NCBI GenBank assembly: GCA_029964075.1
Contig: CM057135.1
Span: forward strand, 11,930,863 to 11,994,862
Length of the DNA: 64,000 nt
Origin: Patiria pectinifera
Taxonomy: Eukaryota; Echinodermata; Asteroidea; Valvatida; Asterinidae
Direction of reading: 5' to 3'
Shown here: positions 44,248 to 56,013 of the stretch, piece after piece
Layout of the letters: the number at the start of each line of letters is the position of its first letter
Numbering within the stretch: the stretch's first letter is position 1
Made by a program: the position numbers and the translations under genes
The notes under the pieces: generated by a model
What the model saw: only the letters and a program-made list of their open reading frames with translations
What the model was told of the DNA's origin: nothing
Database searches by the model: none

Positions 44248-44835
44248 CTCTAGACAATCCTCACCAGATCACCCACATTGGCCTTCTATGGCCCCGCTAG
44301 TCCTACCATGATCAGCGCAGATGCCAGTAGCTGTGGGCTGGGAGGATGCTTGCTACAGCAGCACAAACATGAGACATGGAAGCCAGTCGCTTACTGTTCC
44401 CGTAGCCTGACTCCTGCTGAGAGGACGTACGCACAAATCGAGAAAGAGTTGTCGGCCAGCGTATGGGCATGCAAGAGATTTTATGTCTACATAAGAGGAC
44501 TTCACGTGACACTACAAACCGACCACAAACCACTCGTGTCTTTGATCAATTCAAAGGACCTCTGTGACGCACCACTGAGATGCCAGCGCTTACTGATGCG
44601 CCTCATCAAATTCCACTGTACAGCTGTCTACTCACCAGGCAAGACCCTAGTCGTTGCAGATACCCTGTCTAGAGCTCCAGTACATGCAGACCAGACAGCT
44701 GATGACGGTGATGATCTCGCAGTCGAAATTGCAGCACACGTGAGCATGGTAACAAGCCAGTGGCCAGCCTTAGATGCCAAACTTGCAGAAATCACAGATG
44801 AGACAGTGCAAGACAACATATTGTCCCTTGTATAG
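44248..44835 (+). pseudogene. Gypsy-1 RNase H
   Basis: Separated from RT by a TAA at 44245-44247. From 44278 an open frame of 185 residues holds ISADASS, IEKELSA, QTDHKPL and VADTLSRA, covering the four acidic residues of RNase H. It ends at a TAG (44833-44835), and integrase homology continues in the same frame beyond it, so this stop is another lesion. Confidence 0.85.
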
Positions 44836-45115
44836 TCGTACGTAAAAGACGGCTGGCCGAAGAACGTCAAGGACGTACATCCTGATGTTAAGCGATACTG
44901 GGAGGAACAAGGTAAGATAAGCCAGATCAACGGTTTACTGACATATGGGGACCGCATCATCATCCCACAGAAGATGCAGCACGAAATGCTGGAAAAACTC
45001 CATGAGGGTCACCATGGGTCTGGAGTCGGCACTGACATCGCGCAGCACATTCAACAATGGAGTTCTGCAGAGAAAAGCAACCAGCACAGAAGGCGGAACC
45101 CCTGATCACGTGTAA
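44836..45115 (+). pseudogene. Gypsy-1 integrase N-terminal remnant
   Basis: Begins with the linker VKDVHPDVKRYWEEQGKI, then MLEKLHEGHHG, the first half of the HHCC zinc domain. The Cys half appears only as CREKQPAQKAEPLIT in another frame near 45065-45105, so DNA is missing between. Homology stops near 45115. Catalytic residues are absent. Confidence 0.75.
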
Positions 45116-45843
45116 CCTGTGAAAAAAGAGTGTTTGTTTCAAATTAACGACATTCAACACATTACGTAACCAAATCATGACTGCTGGCAGTATGTAAAGT
45201 TTTCCTTATCTTTCAAACCCATTTCTAAATGTAACATTCTTCGAGGGGCCTGGACATAGTCCTGAGAGACAGCTACGTTGTACATGATCTTTTACATAGA
45301 CACTGTATTACTGAAATGTTGAGTGCTTTGATAAACTTCAGAATAAAAGAGATTTCAATCTCTACCTGTGAAGGCTCACTCATGGAAGTAAATGCAGGAT
45401 ACTCATCCGGTTCGTGGCAAGATGATATCTGAAAGGAATTTTAAACAAAAGCATGTAAACACACCGCCTTTCAAGACTTTTAAGACACCTTACATTAAAG
45501 CTGCGTACGTTTCTGTTCTGGATAAAAAATATTAAAACAAATTCGTAAGCATGATGACTGCACTATCAAATCAAATATGGAAAAGCTGTCTAGAAAATAA
45601 TTTCACGGCATTCTTGGGTAATAAGCTGGCATCCATGCTAGAACAATTCTTTATGGTGTTCGAAAACGGACAGGCAAACATCGTGTGTGTGAGCTTTTGT
45701 CGTGTGCGTGAGCTTCCGTCGAGTGTGTGAGCTTGAAACGTCGTGTGTGTAAGCTTTGAAACGCACATCTATGCACACGCGGTTTACGTTACAGATTTTT
45801 ACAAGTAAATTTACTTACATTATTACTATTTATATACATGTAT
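45116..45843. other. Gene-free stretch with GT-rich imperfect repeat
   Basis: No gene recognised. At about 45675-45765 the phrase GTCGTGTGTGTGAGCTT recurs three to four times imperfectly. Confidence 0.6.
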
Positions 45844-46769
45844 TGTTAAGATGATGTATTAATTAATATTTATTCCAGAGTTGTAGTAGTGTATTATTTA
45901 TTTGGTGGCATGTTAAACTGTATTACATAATATCGGTTTTCTTGTTAAAGAAAATAGTGGCTGGAACGATGTCCTAAACCTTTTTAACTATTCAAGGGGC
46001 GAGCAGTTTAACCCAATTGGGACGAGCAGTTTAGATATGCAAATCCCCGTATAAAATGGATCGTCGAACTTTGGGGTGTGCCTTTCATCCCATACCATCG
46101 GACGGAGAGGACCGTGAGTTTCACGACTGTGCCCACTGCCGGCTGTTGGGGTGTTTTCCCCGGGGCACACGCCTGAAGACCAAGACCGGGAGTCTGCTGT
46201 CTGATGATCTCCCCCTTTATGTCGCTCGTCGACTGGACAGCAGATTGGAGCTTCAAGCAAGTTTGGAGTTTGCACCGCTAGGGTGCTGCCTGGTTTGGGT
46301 TTGGCGACTCCGTCGGACAAGAGACTTGGGTCTGAGTTACCGGACCCTGACGTCACTTCACAGGGGTACTGATCCGACGTGCGTGAACTCACGAGTACGG
46401 CGTACTGACTGTACTAGCTGCCTAACGGGAAGGCCCGTTAGAGGAACCCCTTTCCCCCTTTTCCTGCTGCTCATCGCCGGAGTCGTCATAGAGCACCCAC
46501 CAAGACAAGAACTATGAACTTTTTTGTTATACCCCCTGCTCGCCCCACCACTCACTCTTTGGTAATCTCTCATGGTATATTTGTATTTTCTTAAATTGAA
46601 TTGGTATGTAAACTGTTTTGTATTGGTTCTGTTGAAATAATAATATTAATTGTTAATTAAGGTGTGAACTGGTTTGCCTTTGCTTTATTCATGTCCACTT
46701 TGTTTTGGTTCCGTTCCTGGGGAGTAAATTTCGGGGTTGGGTTTACTCTTTTGTTTTGGGATCATAACA
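45844..46769 (+). repeat. Gypsy-3 5' LTR
   Basis: Starts TGTTAAGATGATGTATT and ends GGGATCATAACA (TG...CA). Upstream of the TATA box there are two copies of CGAGCAGTTTA. The block 46060-46520 is GC-rich and open in both strands, in contrast to AT-rich flanks. Confidence 0.9.
46037..46056 (+). promoter_or_regulatory. Gypsy-3 LTR promoter: octamer plus TATA box
   Basis: ATGCAAAT (46037-46044), a perfect POU/octamer site, is followed five bases later by TATAAAA (46050-46056). This compact pair resembles octamer-TATA promoters and is probably the core promoter of the element. In the 3' LTR the octamer is ATGCTAAT (57751-57758) and the TATA box (57844-57850) is pushed away by an insertion of about 88 bases. 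Confidence 0.75.
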
Positions 46770-46772
46770 AAT

Positions 46773-46789
46773 TGGGGGCTTGTCCGGGA
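46773..46789 (+). promoter_or_regulatory. Gypsy-3 primer binding site, tRNA-Pro type
   Basis: TGGGGGCTTGTCCGGGA begins three bases after the LTR and is identical to the site in Gypsy-2. It would anneal to tRNA-Pro to prime minus-strand DNA synthesis. Confidence 0.85.
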
Positions 46790-46917
46790 AATGAAATTGT
46801 ATACCAGTGAATTATAGGATAACTTGGACATGAATAGCTCATAGTTATATTGGCGAAACCAGTTCATGTATAAGTAATTGATAGTTGTATTTGTATCTTA
46901 GTTGCCCGTGTTCCACC

Positions 46918-48223
46918 ATGGCTAGTCATGTTGATGTTCAAACATTTTTAAGGGCAGAAGATTTGTCGTTGAGTAAGTTAGAGACTCTCAAAAAGGCTGA
47001 GCTTAGGCTCATAGCTGACCATTTAGATTTGAAAGTTTCCTCTAACATTAGGAAGGCTGAATTAGTAATGTCATTGCTACTCACTTACAGTTAGGAGGAC
47101 CAGTAGGTACGCCTAGTAGTCAAGAACGAATAGAGCTAGCCAAGATAGAGTTAGAAAGAGAAACTTTAAGGCTAAAATTAGAATTCACTGAACGCCAAGA
47201 GAAGCGAGAATTCGAATTAAGGAAGTTAGAGCTAGAACACCAGCAGCATTTGTTTGAAATCGATGTAAAACAGAATGATAAGGATGTCACTAAAGCATCT
47301 TCTTACTTTGATTTGACCAAAAACATTAGGCTAGTTCCTAAGTTTAACGAAAAGGACGTGGAGACTTACTTTTTTTCTTTTGAGAAAATTGCGAATCGTT
47401 TGAAGTGGCCGGTAGAAAATTGGACACTGTTACTACAGACTATTTTCGTTGGTAAAGCTCAGGAGGTTTATAGTACTCTGTCCGAGGAACAGTCCTCTGA
47501 TTATTATGAGGCTAAGGCCATTATCTTAACGGCATACGCCTTAGTGCCTGAAGCCTATCGGCAGAAATTTAGAAGGCTGTCAAGGCAGCATGGACACACG
47601 TTTGTAGAATTCGCTAGGGAGAAAGAGATAGTCCTTGATCAGTGGTATAGGTCTCTAAAACTTGAGAAGAAGAAGTTTGAAAATTTCAGGGAAGTTGTAT
47701 TGCTCGAAGAGTTTAAGAATAGCATTCCTGTAGAAATTAAGACTCACCTAGACGAACACAAGCAACCAGTTTACGTCAGGCAGATGAGTACGAACTAACT
47801 CATAGGTTAAATAAACCTCAGCAGGCTCAGTACAGGAGTTTGTCTAGGAATAAGAAGTTGTATGACCCTAAGAGTGATAAGAACAGAGATCAGAAGGGTT
47901 TGCAGGTATCTCCAGGAGTAGATAATAGACCAGGTAGTGTTCCTCAGGAAAATAGAAAAGCTTACTTTTCGGGACCAACTTGTGATCATTGTCACAAGAA
48001 AGGTCACACAAAAGCTCATTGTTGGAAATGGAAGAAAGACATGAAACAGGAGGAAGAAAAATCCCCTAAGCCAGTTGCTTTAGTTAAAACCCTAGTAGCT
48101 GTAGATGATCAGAATATGGTGAAGACTAAGTGTAACTTGCAGAATGAGGTTGTGAAGGAAGTGCCGAATGTGTATCGGAGCTTCATGTCAACAGGTCAGG
48201 TTTCATTAATCACAGACGATTGA
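46918..48223 (+). pseudogene. Gypsy-3 gag with SCAN-like domain, frameshifted
   Basis: The ATG at 46918 lies in a perfect Kozak context (CCACCATGG) and starts MASHVDVQTFL, followed by a SAP-like helical segment. The frame ends at 47094; the continuation (ELERETLRLKLEFTERQEKRE coiled coil) is in another frame from about 47085. The part at 47500-47790 (VPEAYRQKFRRLSRQ, FVEFAREKEIVLDQW, LLEEFKNSIP) resembles SCAN. A second frameshift lies near 47785. A CCHC knuckle (CDHCHKKGHTKAHC, about 47980-48022) follows. The frame ends in TGA at 48221-48223, after which protease continues in the same frame. Confidence 0.85.
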
Positions 48224-48730
48224 ACGAAACAACCTATAGTTATTTTAAGAGACACAGGGGCCGCTCAATCTTTAATGATTGCAGATGTGATTGCATTGTC
48301 CTCTGCTAGTCTAGAGAAAGCTTCTGCTTTAATTCAGGGTATCGAGGGAGGTTATGTGTCAGTACCTTTGTATAAGGTGAACTTAGAGTCCGAGTTAGTT
48401 AATGACACTGTAGTTGTAGGCGTAGTTCGTCACTTCCTATTGAGGGAGTCAGTTTCTTGTTAGGTAATGACCTAGCTGGTGATAAAGTATGCGCCTCACC
48501 TCATGTGATAGATAAACCCGAAGCTAGAGTTGAAACAGAATGTTTACAAGAAGAGTTTCCAGGAATATTTCCTGCCTGTGTCGTAACTAGATCACAATCT
48601 GAAAGCGCTGCCGAAGATCTGAAGCAATCCTGTCATCTTGAAGATGTAGATGTTAGATTAGCTGAAACGTTCTTTAACGATCTAGATAATGATTTGGATG
48701 AGACTAGTTCCAAAAGTCCAATGTTCACTA
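48224..48730 (+). pseudogene. Gypsy-3 protease and linker to integrase
   Basis: Directly follows the gag TGA in the same frame. VILRDTGAAQSL contains the aspartic protease DTG at 48251-48259. The frame ends at 48463 and homologous linker sequence continues in an overlapping frame (GNDLAGDKV...) to the MITE insertion at 48730. After the MITE, the same coding context resumes (NELIKEQQSDTNL). Confidence 0.8.
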
Positions 48731-50029
48731 CACTCTAAAAAATAGTTGCTCAAAATTGGGTAAAATTACTACCTTTTCGGGAGTAAAAAGGGTAGTTTTT
48801 TTACACAACAGCTAAAGTGTTAAAAAAGTACCCATTTCTGTGCAACTTTTGCCCATAATTGTGTTACGTGTTTGCACAACAAAGCAGGTTAAGAAAGTTT
48901 ACCCATGTGACGACCATGTTCCCTTTTTACTCAATTATTGGGTAAACTTTACCCAACCCTCCTTTTACCCATGTGTTGTGTCAGTTTCTTACCCAGATAT
49001 TGGGTTCTAATTTTTACCCTGCACTGTTGGGTTCTAAATTTACCCATCACTTGGGTTGTTTTTAAATTAGTTGTTGTGTACCTTTGTTATTGACCCTTGC
49101 GGTTTTATTCAACTATGAACTCTGCAATGTGAATTGTGTGCTAGAGATAGCAAACGCGAGGGATTTCAATAACTAAGTCCTGGGTTGGAAAGTCAGTAAA
49201 ATGAATAAGATGGTATTTCCCCAAATATGGTGCTGATGCATGAGGACTATTACAAGGAACGTGGGCTAAATGATGGGCAAGGGTGTTAGAATTTCCATGA
49301 ATCAACTCATTCAAAAACAATGCCCCAAATGTCGGTCACTTTACTGCGTGTTTCTAGATATGAGAACACTCACTATACGGTACATGAAACGCATGCATCA
49401 TGTGCATGGAATCGTGGTTGGCAGAGCCGTGACGTCCAAGTTGCAAATAATGTCTAAATAATAAGCATGTCACTTCTCCAATCTCCCCGATATTAATCCT
49501 CATACATCAGCATTGCATTTGGATGAAACAACACTGAAATTCATTTCACTGACTTACCTGGAACAAAGAAATCATGTCTTCAAAATAATCATGGGTTTAA
49601 AATCCCCAAATTGTTGAAGGTCTCACAAGCGGCGGCCATCTTGTACATGAGTGATGATGCGTGCACAATATTGGGTAAACGTTGTCACGTGCGTTAGTTT
49701 CCCTGCACCGTGGTAACATTTTACTAATGTTGTGGTAAATTCTACTCTTCGACGTGTACAATGAGAGAATTGTTACACAGCGGTGGGGTAAATCCAGTTT
49801 CTTTAACCCATCACTTGGGTAATAACACCATGATTTGAACTCTTTGCCTGTGCTGCAGGGACTTGTAGTCAATGTTGGGTATTATTTTACCCTTTTCATG
49901 TGTAACACATTTGACACAAGTATGAGGTACAACCGAAATTTTCATTGTGCTCAATATTGAGCAGAAATGACACAATTTTTTTACACAACAGTTTTACACA
50001 ACATAGATTTACACTTCTTTTTTAGAGTG
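48731..50029. mobile_element. MITE with CACTCTAAAAAA ends and TA target duplication
   Basis: The left end CACTCTAAAAAA and right end TTTTTTAGAGTG are inverted, and both are bordered by TA (48729-48730, 50030-50031). Removing the element together with one TA restores a continuous pol frame, so the insertion is precise. The interior is full of GGGTAAA/TTTACCC phrases in both orientations and has no transposase. A TA duplication is typical of Tc1/mariner-type elements. Confidence 0.85.
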
Positions 50030-50031
50030 TA

Positions 50032-51420
50032 GAAATGAGCTGATTAAAGAACAACAGTCGGACACTAATTTAAGGAGCTTAGTAAATAATGCGTTGATCT
50101 CAGAAGAAGCCAAAACTGTTCCAGAATGTTTCTATTTAAGTTCAGGTGTTCTGATGAGAATATGGCGTCCTTCTGATAGTCCCGCAGATGAAGAATGGAG
50201 AGTAGTACATCAGATAGTAGTTCCACCTAGTTATCGTAGTGAAATCCTTAGATTGGCTCATTCAGTTCCAGTAGCAGGACACTTGGGTATCAGAAAAACC
50301 CATGCTAGGATATTACAACATTTTTATTGGCCAAAGTTACACAAGGACGCTGTAGATTTTTGTAGGACGTGTCACACTTGTCAACTGATAGGGAAGCCAC
50401 AGCTAGCTATTAAGACGGCCCCACAGATACCTATTCCAGCTTGTGAGGAACCGTTTACTAGAGTACTGGTAGATTGTGTAGGTCCGTTACCAAGAACTAA
50501 ATCTGGATTCAATTATCTGTTACCATCATGGATATGGCTACAAGGTTCCCTGAGGCCATCCCTCTGAAGAGAAATAATGCTAGAACAGTGGTAGAGGCCT
50601 TAGTACAATTTTTCACTAGATACGGTTTGCCAAAAGAAATTCAATCTGACCAAGGTTCAAACTTTATGTCTGGAGTATTTCAGCAAGTCATGAAGGAATT
50701 AGGAATTAAGCAACTTACCTCGTCTGCATATCATCCTCAGTCACAGGGAGCCCTAGAACGCTACCATCAGACACTGAAAACCATGCTTAGAGCATACTGT
50801 GTAGAGTATCCAGAAGATAGGGATAAGGGTACTTCTTTTGTCTTATTTGCCACCAGAGATACACCCAATGAGTCGACCGGATTTACTCCTTTTGAGCTAG
50901 TTTTATGGCCATGAAGTTAGAGGTCCACTTAAACTCATGAGAGAGAAACTCCTAGGTGAGAACGAGAAAAGTAATCTGTTAGATTATGTATGTATGTTCA
51001 AGGAAAGACTCACAAAGGCATGTGAAATGGCGAGTGCAAATCTCAAAACTTCTCAGAAAGCAATGAAGATGCAGTTTGACAAGAAAGCTAAGGCTCGTAC
51101 ATTTAAACCAGGAGACAAAGTTTTGGTGTTGCTACCCATATCAGGTGATCCACTTTCAGCTAGATTTAGTGGACCGTATCAAGTAGAGAAGAGGCTGAAT
51201 GATGTTAATTACATTGTGATCACTCCAAATACAAGAAAACGTAAGAGGTTGTGTCGTGTAAACATGCTCAAGCCATATTTTAAGCGAGAGTCTTGTGAAC
51301 CAGTGGCTGCATTTACTGTTCTAAGTAAGAGTGAAAATCAGTTTTACGATCTAGCTGAACCTGTTTCAGATTTCGAAAAGGCCAAGATGGATCCATTATC
51401 CACTAAGGTGTCCAACTCTG
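50032..51420 (+). pseudogene. Gypsy-3 integrase, frameshifted
   Basis: The HHCC domain is seen in LRLAHSVPVAGHLGI...CRTCHTC (about 50255-50385). The catalytic residues are the Asp of VDCVGP, the Asp of QSDQGSNF (residue 41 of the second frame) and the Glu of GALERYH (residue 77), the latter two at D-35-E spacing. Frameshifts lie near 50522 and 50905. The C-terminal part has KPGDKVLVLLP, SGPYQVEKRL (GPY module) and NMLKPYF. Because it sits upstream of RT, the element is Gmr1-like. Confidence 0.88.
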
Positions 51421-52440
51421 AAATCCTAAAGAACTTGGATGATGCATTAGAGTATTTACCAGAAGATCAGAAAAGAGACATAGTGCACTTAATCAAGGGA
51501 TATAAGGAAATCTTTTACTGATGAGTTAGGCAGCACTTCTTTAGCCACACACGATGTGGATGTAGGTGATAGTACATTGCCGATTAAACAACATTCTTAT
51601 CGACTTAACCGAGAGAAATTAAAAGTGGTTAGGGAAGAAGTGAAATACATGTTGGAGCACGATCTTATTGAGCCAAGTAATAGTAGTTGGAGTTCACCAA
51701 TTGTTTTGATACCAAAACCAGTCGGTTCCAAGAGGTTCTGTATAGATTATCGTAAAGTAAATGCCGTAACCAGAACTGATTCATATCCGATTCCCTGAAT
51801 AGAAGATTGTATTGATAAAGTAGGAAAGGCCAAATATGTCACAACAATTGACCTACTTAAGGGATATTGGCAAGTTCCTTTAACAGATAGGGCAAGGGAA
51901 ATATCGGCTTTTGTCATCCCCGATGGCTTATATCAGTGCAAAGTAATGCCATTTGGTATGAAGAACGCTCCAGCAACCTTCCAAAGACTTATGAATAATG
52001 TCACTGCAGGGATTAGATAACTATGTAGCATATATAGATGACATTATTGTGTATAGTGATACTTGGCATGATCATGTTAAACACATAACGGAATTGTTAA
52101 AAGCAGAGAAAACTTGGTAATAAATTTGACCAAGAGTGAATTTGCAAAAGCACAAGTAACGTATTTAGGACACGTTATAGGTCAGGGTCAAGTTTATTCT
52201 CGTGAAGCCAAGGTTAAAGCCATTGCAGATTTGCCCATCCCTACGAACAAACGAGAGTTGCGTAGAGTTATTGGTATGATTGGTTTCTATCGAAAGTTTG
52301 TCAGAAACTTTAGTGATGTTGTAGCTCCTTTAACAAATTTACTGCAGAAAAACACTAAATTTATCTGGTCAGTATCGTGCCAAAAGTCTTTTGATCAACT
52401 CAAAGCAGTGATAATTAACAGACCTGTGTTAACAGACCTG
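51421..52440 (+). pseudogene. Gypsy-3 reverse transcriptase, multiply interrupted
   Basis: RT motifs are dispersed over several frames: DLIEPSNSSWSSPIVLIPKP and CIDYRKVNAVT (51556-51798), then a TGA at 51796-51798, TIDLLKGYWQVPL and MPFGMKNAPATFQRL (to 52018), YIDDIIVYSD in a shifted frame near 52032, and LGHVIGQGQVYS, IGMIGFYRKFVRNFSD in the next. The YIDD box itself is intact. At least four lesions prevent translation. Confidence 0.88.
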
Positions 52441-52596
52441 TGGCATTTGATGCCAGTGATATTGGAGTTGGGGCTGTTTTACTTCAAGACAATGACGATT
52501 AAATAGAGTGTCCAATCAGTTATTTTGCTCCTAAGTTGAACAAACACCAGAAGCGGTATTCCACAGTAGAGAAGGAAACATTGAGTTTGATCCTAG
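52430..52596 (+). pseudogene. Gypsy-3 RNase H, 5' half
   Basis: FDASDIGVGAVLLQDND, then a stop, then [20 protein letters not shown], all upstream of the Gypsy-4 insertion. The sequence breaks at ATCCTAG (52590-52596) and continues at CTAGCTTTGCAG on the other side (57199 onward). Confidence 0.85.
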
Positions 52597-52708
52597 TGTG
52601 AGGGATTTCGGACGTACTTGTGAGTTACGATGCACTTGTAAGTTTACCGGTGTGCGGCTACAGCGCCACCTTGCGGCGGCCTTGGCATTCCTCACGTTGC
52701 CATCGCTG
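52597..52708 (+). repeat. Gypsy-4 5' LTR fragment
   Basis: Matches the first part of the 3' LTR at 56014-56124 (TGTGAGGGAT, GTACTTGT, TTACCGGTGTGCGGC, GCGCCACC) and then breaks off into pol. Confidence 0.85.
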
Positions 52709-54606
52709 GGCGGGGCTAAATTCCTGAGTGTGCTCGATCTTGCTTCAGGTTACCATCAGGTGGCAATGGAGGAGCGAGACATTGAAAAGACGGCCTTCAC
52801 AACCCCCTTTGGCTTGTTCGAGTACACAAGAATGCCATTTGGTCTTTGCAACAGTCCCGCAACGTTCCAACGGCTGATGCAGAGATGTCTGGGAGACCAA
52901 GCATTGGAGTCTGTTCTCATCTACCTAGACGATATAATAGTGTTCTCGACTACTTTCGAAGAGCATATCATACACCTGGTCGTGGCAGATGAAGGTATTA
53001 GGCCGGATCCTGATAAGGTCTCCGTCGTACAGGACTGGCCAGAGCCGACAACTGTGACTGAGCTCAGAAGCTTTCTGGGGTTCACCGGGTTCTTTCGTAA
53101 GTTCATTCAGGGCTTTTCCAGTATAGCGGCACCCTTACTGTCTCACCTTAGGGGTTTGAACACCAGGGAGAAGAATCGGGCTGGTTGCAAAAAATTGAAT
53201 CTTGGCGATGAAGCGTCAAAGGCCTTTTCGTCCCTAAAGTCATCACTCCTTCAAGCACCCATACTTACCTTCACAGACTTCAGTCGTCCCTCCATCGTCG
53301 AAACAGATGCTAGCTCACTAGGTCTGGGGGCAATACTTTCACAGCAGCAGGATGATGGGTCTAGACGAGTCATTGCCTACGCTTCTAGATCACTCCGGCC
53401 AGCCGAAAGGAATGACAAGAACTACTCCGCCTTCAAGTTGGAACTGCTGGGTGTCCGGTGGGCAGTGTGCCAAGCTTTCAGAGACTACCTTATGGGGAAC
53501 AAAAGCACTGTCTATACTGATCACAACCCTCTGAAGTTCTTGGACTCTGCTAATATTAGCTGTACCGAGCTCCGATGGGTGCAACAGCTAGCAGCTTTTG
53601 ACTTCCAGTTAGAGTATCGACCAGGCCAGAAGAACCAAGCCCCAGATGCCCTGTCTAGGTTGAAACGGAGTTTTTCCGAAGTTCCAGATGGCCAGGTCAC
53701 TGAGCTATCATCACAAGCCATACGAGCCTACTCAGGTGGTGATGTCGGGGCTGCGACAGAGATGCCCCCAAATCTAGCGCACCAAATTCGAGTTACCAGT
53801 GAAGAAGGAAGTCAGTGTCTTCCTAGATACAAACCAGGGGACCTCCGGAAGCTTCAGGAAGAAGATGTCCTTCTCCGGCCCATTCTGTTGTATGTGGAAA
53901 GAGGGAGGAGACCCTCCCGGGCTGAGAGAGAGGAAGACCCAAGGGATGTGATGTTGCTTCTGAAGCACTGGGGTCAACTCCACTTGAAGCAGGGTGTCCT
54001 CTTCCGTCGTGGAGTACGTCCTGAGGGAGGAAGTGTCGAGAGGCTTGTCACCCCAGCTGCTCTGATAGACACAGTGCTGAGATCTTTCCATGATGACTGC
54101 AGGCATTTTGGAGCGAGAAGGACACTTCGTCTGGTTCAGCCGTTGTTCTTTTGGCTGCGAATGGAGGTCTCAGTTCGCACCTGGTGCCAGCAGTGTGAAC
54201 GATGTGCGGTTGGGAAGAAACCTGTCCGGCAAACCCGTCCACCATTAGGGACCCTCCGAGCTACAGCACCCTTTGAAGTCGTGGCGATGGACTTCACTGT
54301 GTTGGAGGCATCCTCTGATGGCTATGAGAACGTCCTCGTCTTCACAGACATATTCACCAGGTTTGTTTGGGCTATACCTACCATGGATCAGAAAGCACAC
54401 ACCGTGGCCAAGGCATTGATAAAGTATGTCATCACACCCTTCGGAGCACCTTTGAGATTACACTCCGATAATGGGCGGTGTTTTGAGGCACAAGTCATTA
54501 CTGAACTTTGTCAACTGTATGGAATAGGTCGCTCCCACACTACCCCTTATCACCCCCAAGGGAACGGGATGTGCGAGCGATTTAATCGCACTCTCCACAA
54601 GCCTCC
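52709..54606 (+). CDS. Gypsy-4 pol: RT, RNase H and integrase core
   Basis: A long open frame that continues without stop from the LTR fragment. [30 protein letters not shown] and YLDDIIVFS, followed near 52978 by an in-frame loss of about 25-30 residues before [13 protein letters not shown]. RNase [30 protein letters not shown] and APDALSRL. Integrase: zinc domain HDDCRH...CQQCERC, catalytic Asp in AMDFT, Asp in HSDNGR and Glu in MCERFNR with 35 residues between the last two. The frame is lost near 54606. No initiator ATG belongs to it; it is the body of a polyprotein. Confidence 0.9.
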
Positions 54607-55673
54607 TTGTAACCTTGCCCTCCTCCAGAAAGTCAAGATGGACCGAACAACTTCCTCTGCTTGTTATGGCGTACAACAACAGCAAACATGCAAAAACTGG
54701 CTATGAACCTTTCTTCCTCCTGTTTGGAAGGACGGCGCGGTTGCCCCAGCATCTTCTCTTGAGTGTTCATCATGACCAGATTGGTGGCGCGACTCAAGAT
54801 GTCTACGTCAAAAAGCACCAGGAAGGGCTAGAGAGGGCCAGGCGGTTGGCAGTCAGCAACCAGGATAAAGGAGCAGAAGCCAGGCGTACGTTGCATGACC
54901 AAGTTGTGTATGGGAGACCGATTAACACAGGGGAGTATGTCTTGGTACGAGATCGCTCGCATCGGGGACGGCCCAAGATCGAAGATTATTGGGAGCCAGA
55001 GCTATACATGGTCGTAGAGCGACCGTATGAGGGGCAGCTGGTGTACATTGTCCAGAACCCTCGTGGCCAGCATAAGATTCTGCATCATTGTGAAATCAAG
55101 CATTGTCCTTGGGATCTCCCCGAACCCAAGATGGTGGCGGTTGACGAGACTACTTCCCCCTCTACTGCAGACGAGACATCCCCCTCTACTTCACCCACCA
55201 GTGATTCAGCTGAGTGGGGTAAGTTACTCACCTTGGTCCCCAGGGTGGGCGACGAGAGCTCGCAGGAGAAAGCAAGGCAGCTCAGTACTGGGTGTGAAGC
55301 AGCCACCCACCCCATTACTGAATACCAGCCGTATCAGCCAGTGACTCCGAGCCACCCCAGACCGGACCAGAGAACCAAACAGCACCCACAGGAGGCAACA
55401 GCTCTACCAGAGAACCAGTTGAAGATCCCGGCTCCACAAGTGGTGCCGGCTCCCTCGCGGGGAGGACGGATGAAGCTCACCTACTAGGGGTCTCTATTGA
55501 GGAACCCACCGAGCCAGATCACTCCACGGGAGGCGTCAGGCGCTCCAAGCGTTCGACCAAAGGCAAGCCACCTAATAGGTTCCAATTCTCAAATGTAGTC
55601 AGATTACTTAACCGAGTCAAGCATATGGTTGCTCCAGAGGACACAACAGACACTGATGAGTCTGGGGACTAAA
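54607..55673 (+). pseudogene. Gypsy-4 integrase C-terminal region, frameshifted
   Basis: Continues the integrase in another frame: [53 protein letters not shown] and a tail rich in Ser, Thr and Pro ending at 55487. A further frame carries the basic RRSKRSTKGKPPNRF tail to TAA at 55671-55673, so there is a second frameshift near 55440. The C-terminal domain normally helps integrase bind DNA. Confidence 0.8.
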
Positions 55674-56013
55674 TTTTGAGATGTTTTTCCATTTCAACCA
55701 TGTTCTAGACAGTTGACACACAAAACTACTTGTATGTGCATCATACTTAGCAAGGGAACCCCCAGTGCCCTATTAGTCCGGGTAAGCCAATTCTCAGGCT
55801 TGCAAAATTTGACATTTATTTGACTTCATTGCTTCATGTTTAACAAGAGTTCCACTTTATATAGGAAATCAATCAAAAGCTGTTGTTTATGATGTTTTGA
55901 TTGTTGATGATTGTTTGCATGCATTTAAATCATTGTTAAGTAGTTATATAGTTTCAGTCATAGAAGGCCACATACTTGTCGTCGAGGGCGACGACCTTTA
56001 AGCAAGGGAAGAT
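55674..56013 (+). other. Gypsy-4 3' untranslated region and polypurine tract
   Basis: Non-coding. The last bases, AAGCAAGGGAAGA (56000-56012), are purine-rich and lie directly before the TG of the LTR. Confidence 0.7.

Larger units (their letters stand above)
42003..45115 (+). mobile_element. Gypsy-1 remnant: gag end, protease, RT, RNase H, integrase start
   Basis: An LTR-less fragment with the ordinary Ty3/Gypsy order gag-PR-RT-RH-IN on the plus strand. It begins inside gag and ends in the integrase zinc-binding region. It is interrupted by a 0.5 kb MITE at 42925-43430. Its gag starts almost where the fragment at 29307 stops, so both may come from one element separated by the DNA that contains Gypsy-2. 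Confidence 0.85.

Noticed and set aside
46056-46517. 153-residue frame inside the Gypsy-3 LTR, also open in the 3' LTR (57861-58298)
   Set aside because: Its ATG overlaps the TATA box and so lies upstream of any likely transcript start. There is no later ATG, the opposite strand is equally open, and GC-rich composition explains the open frames.
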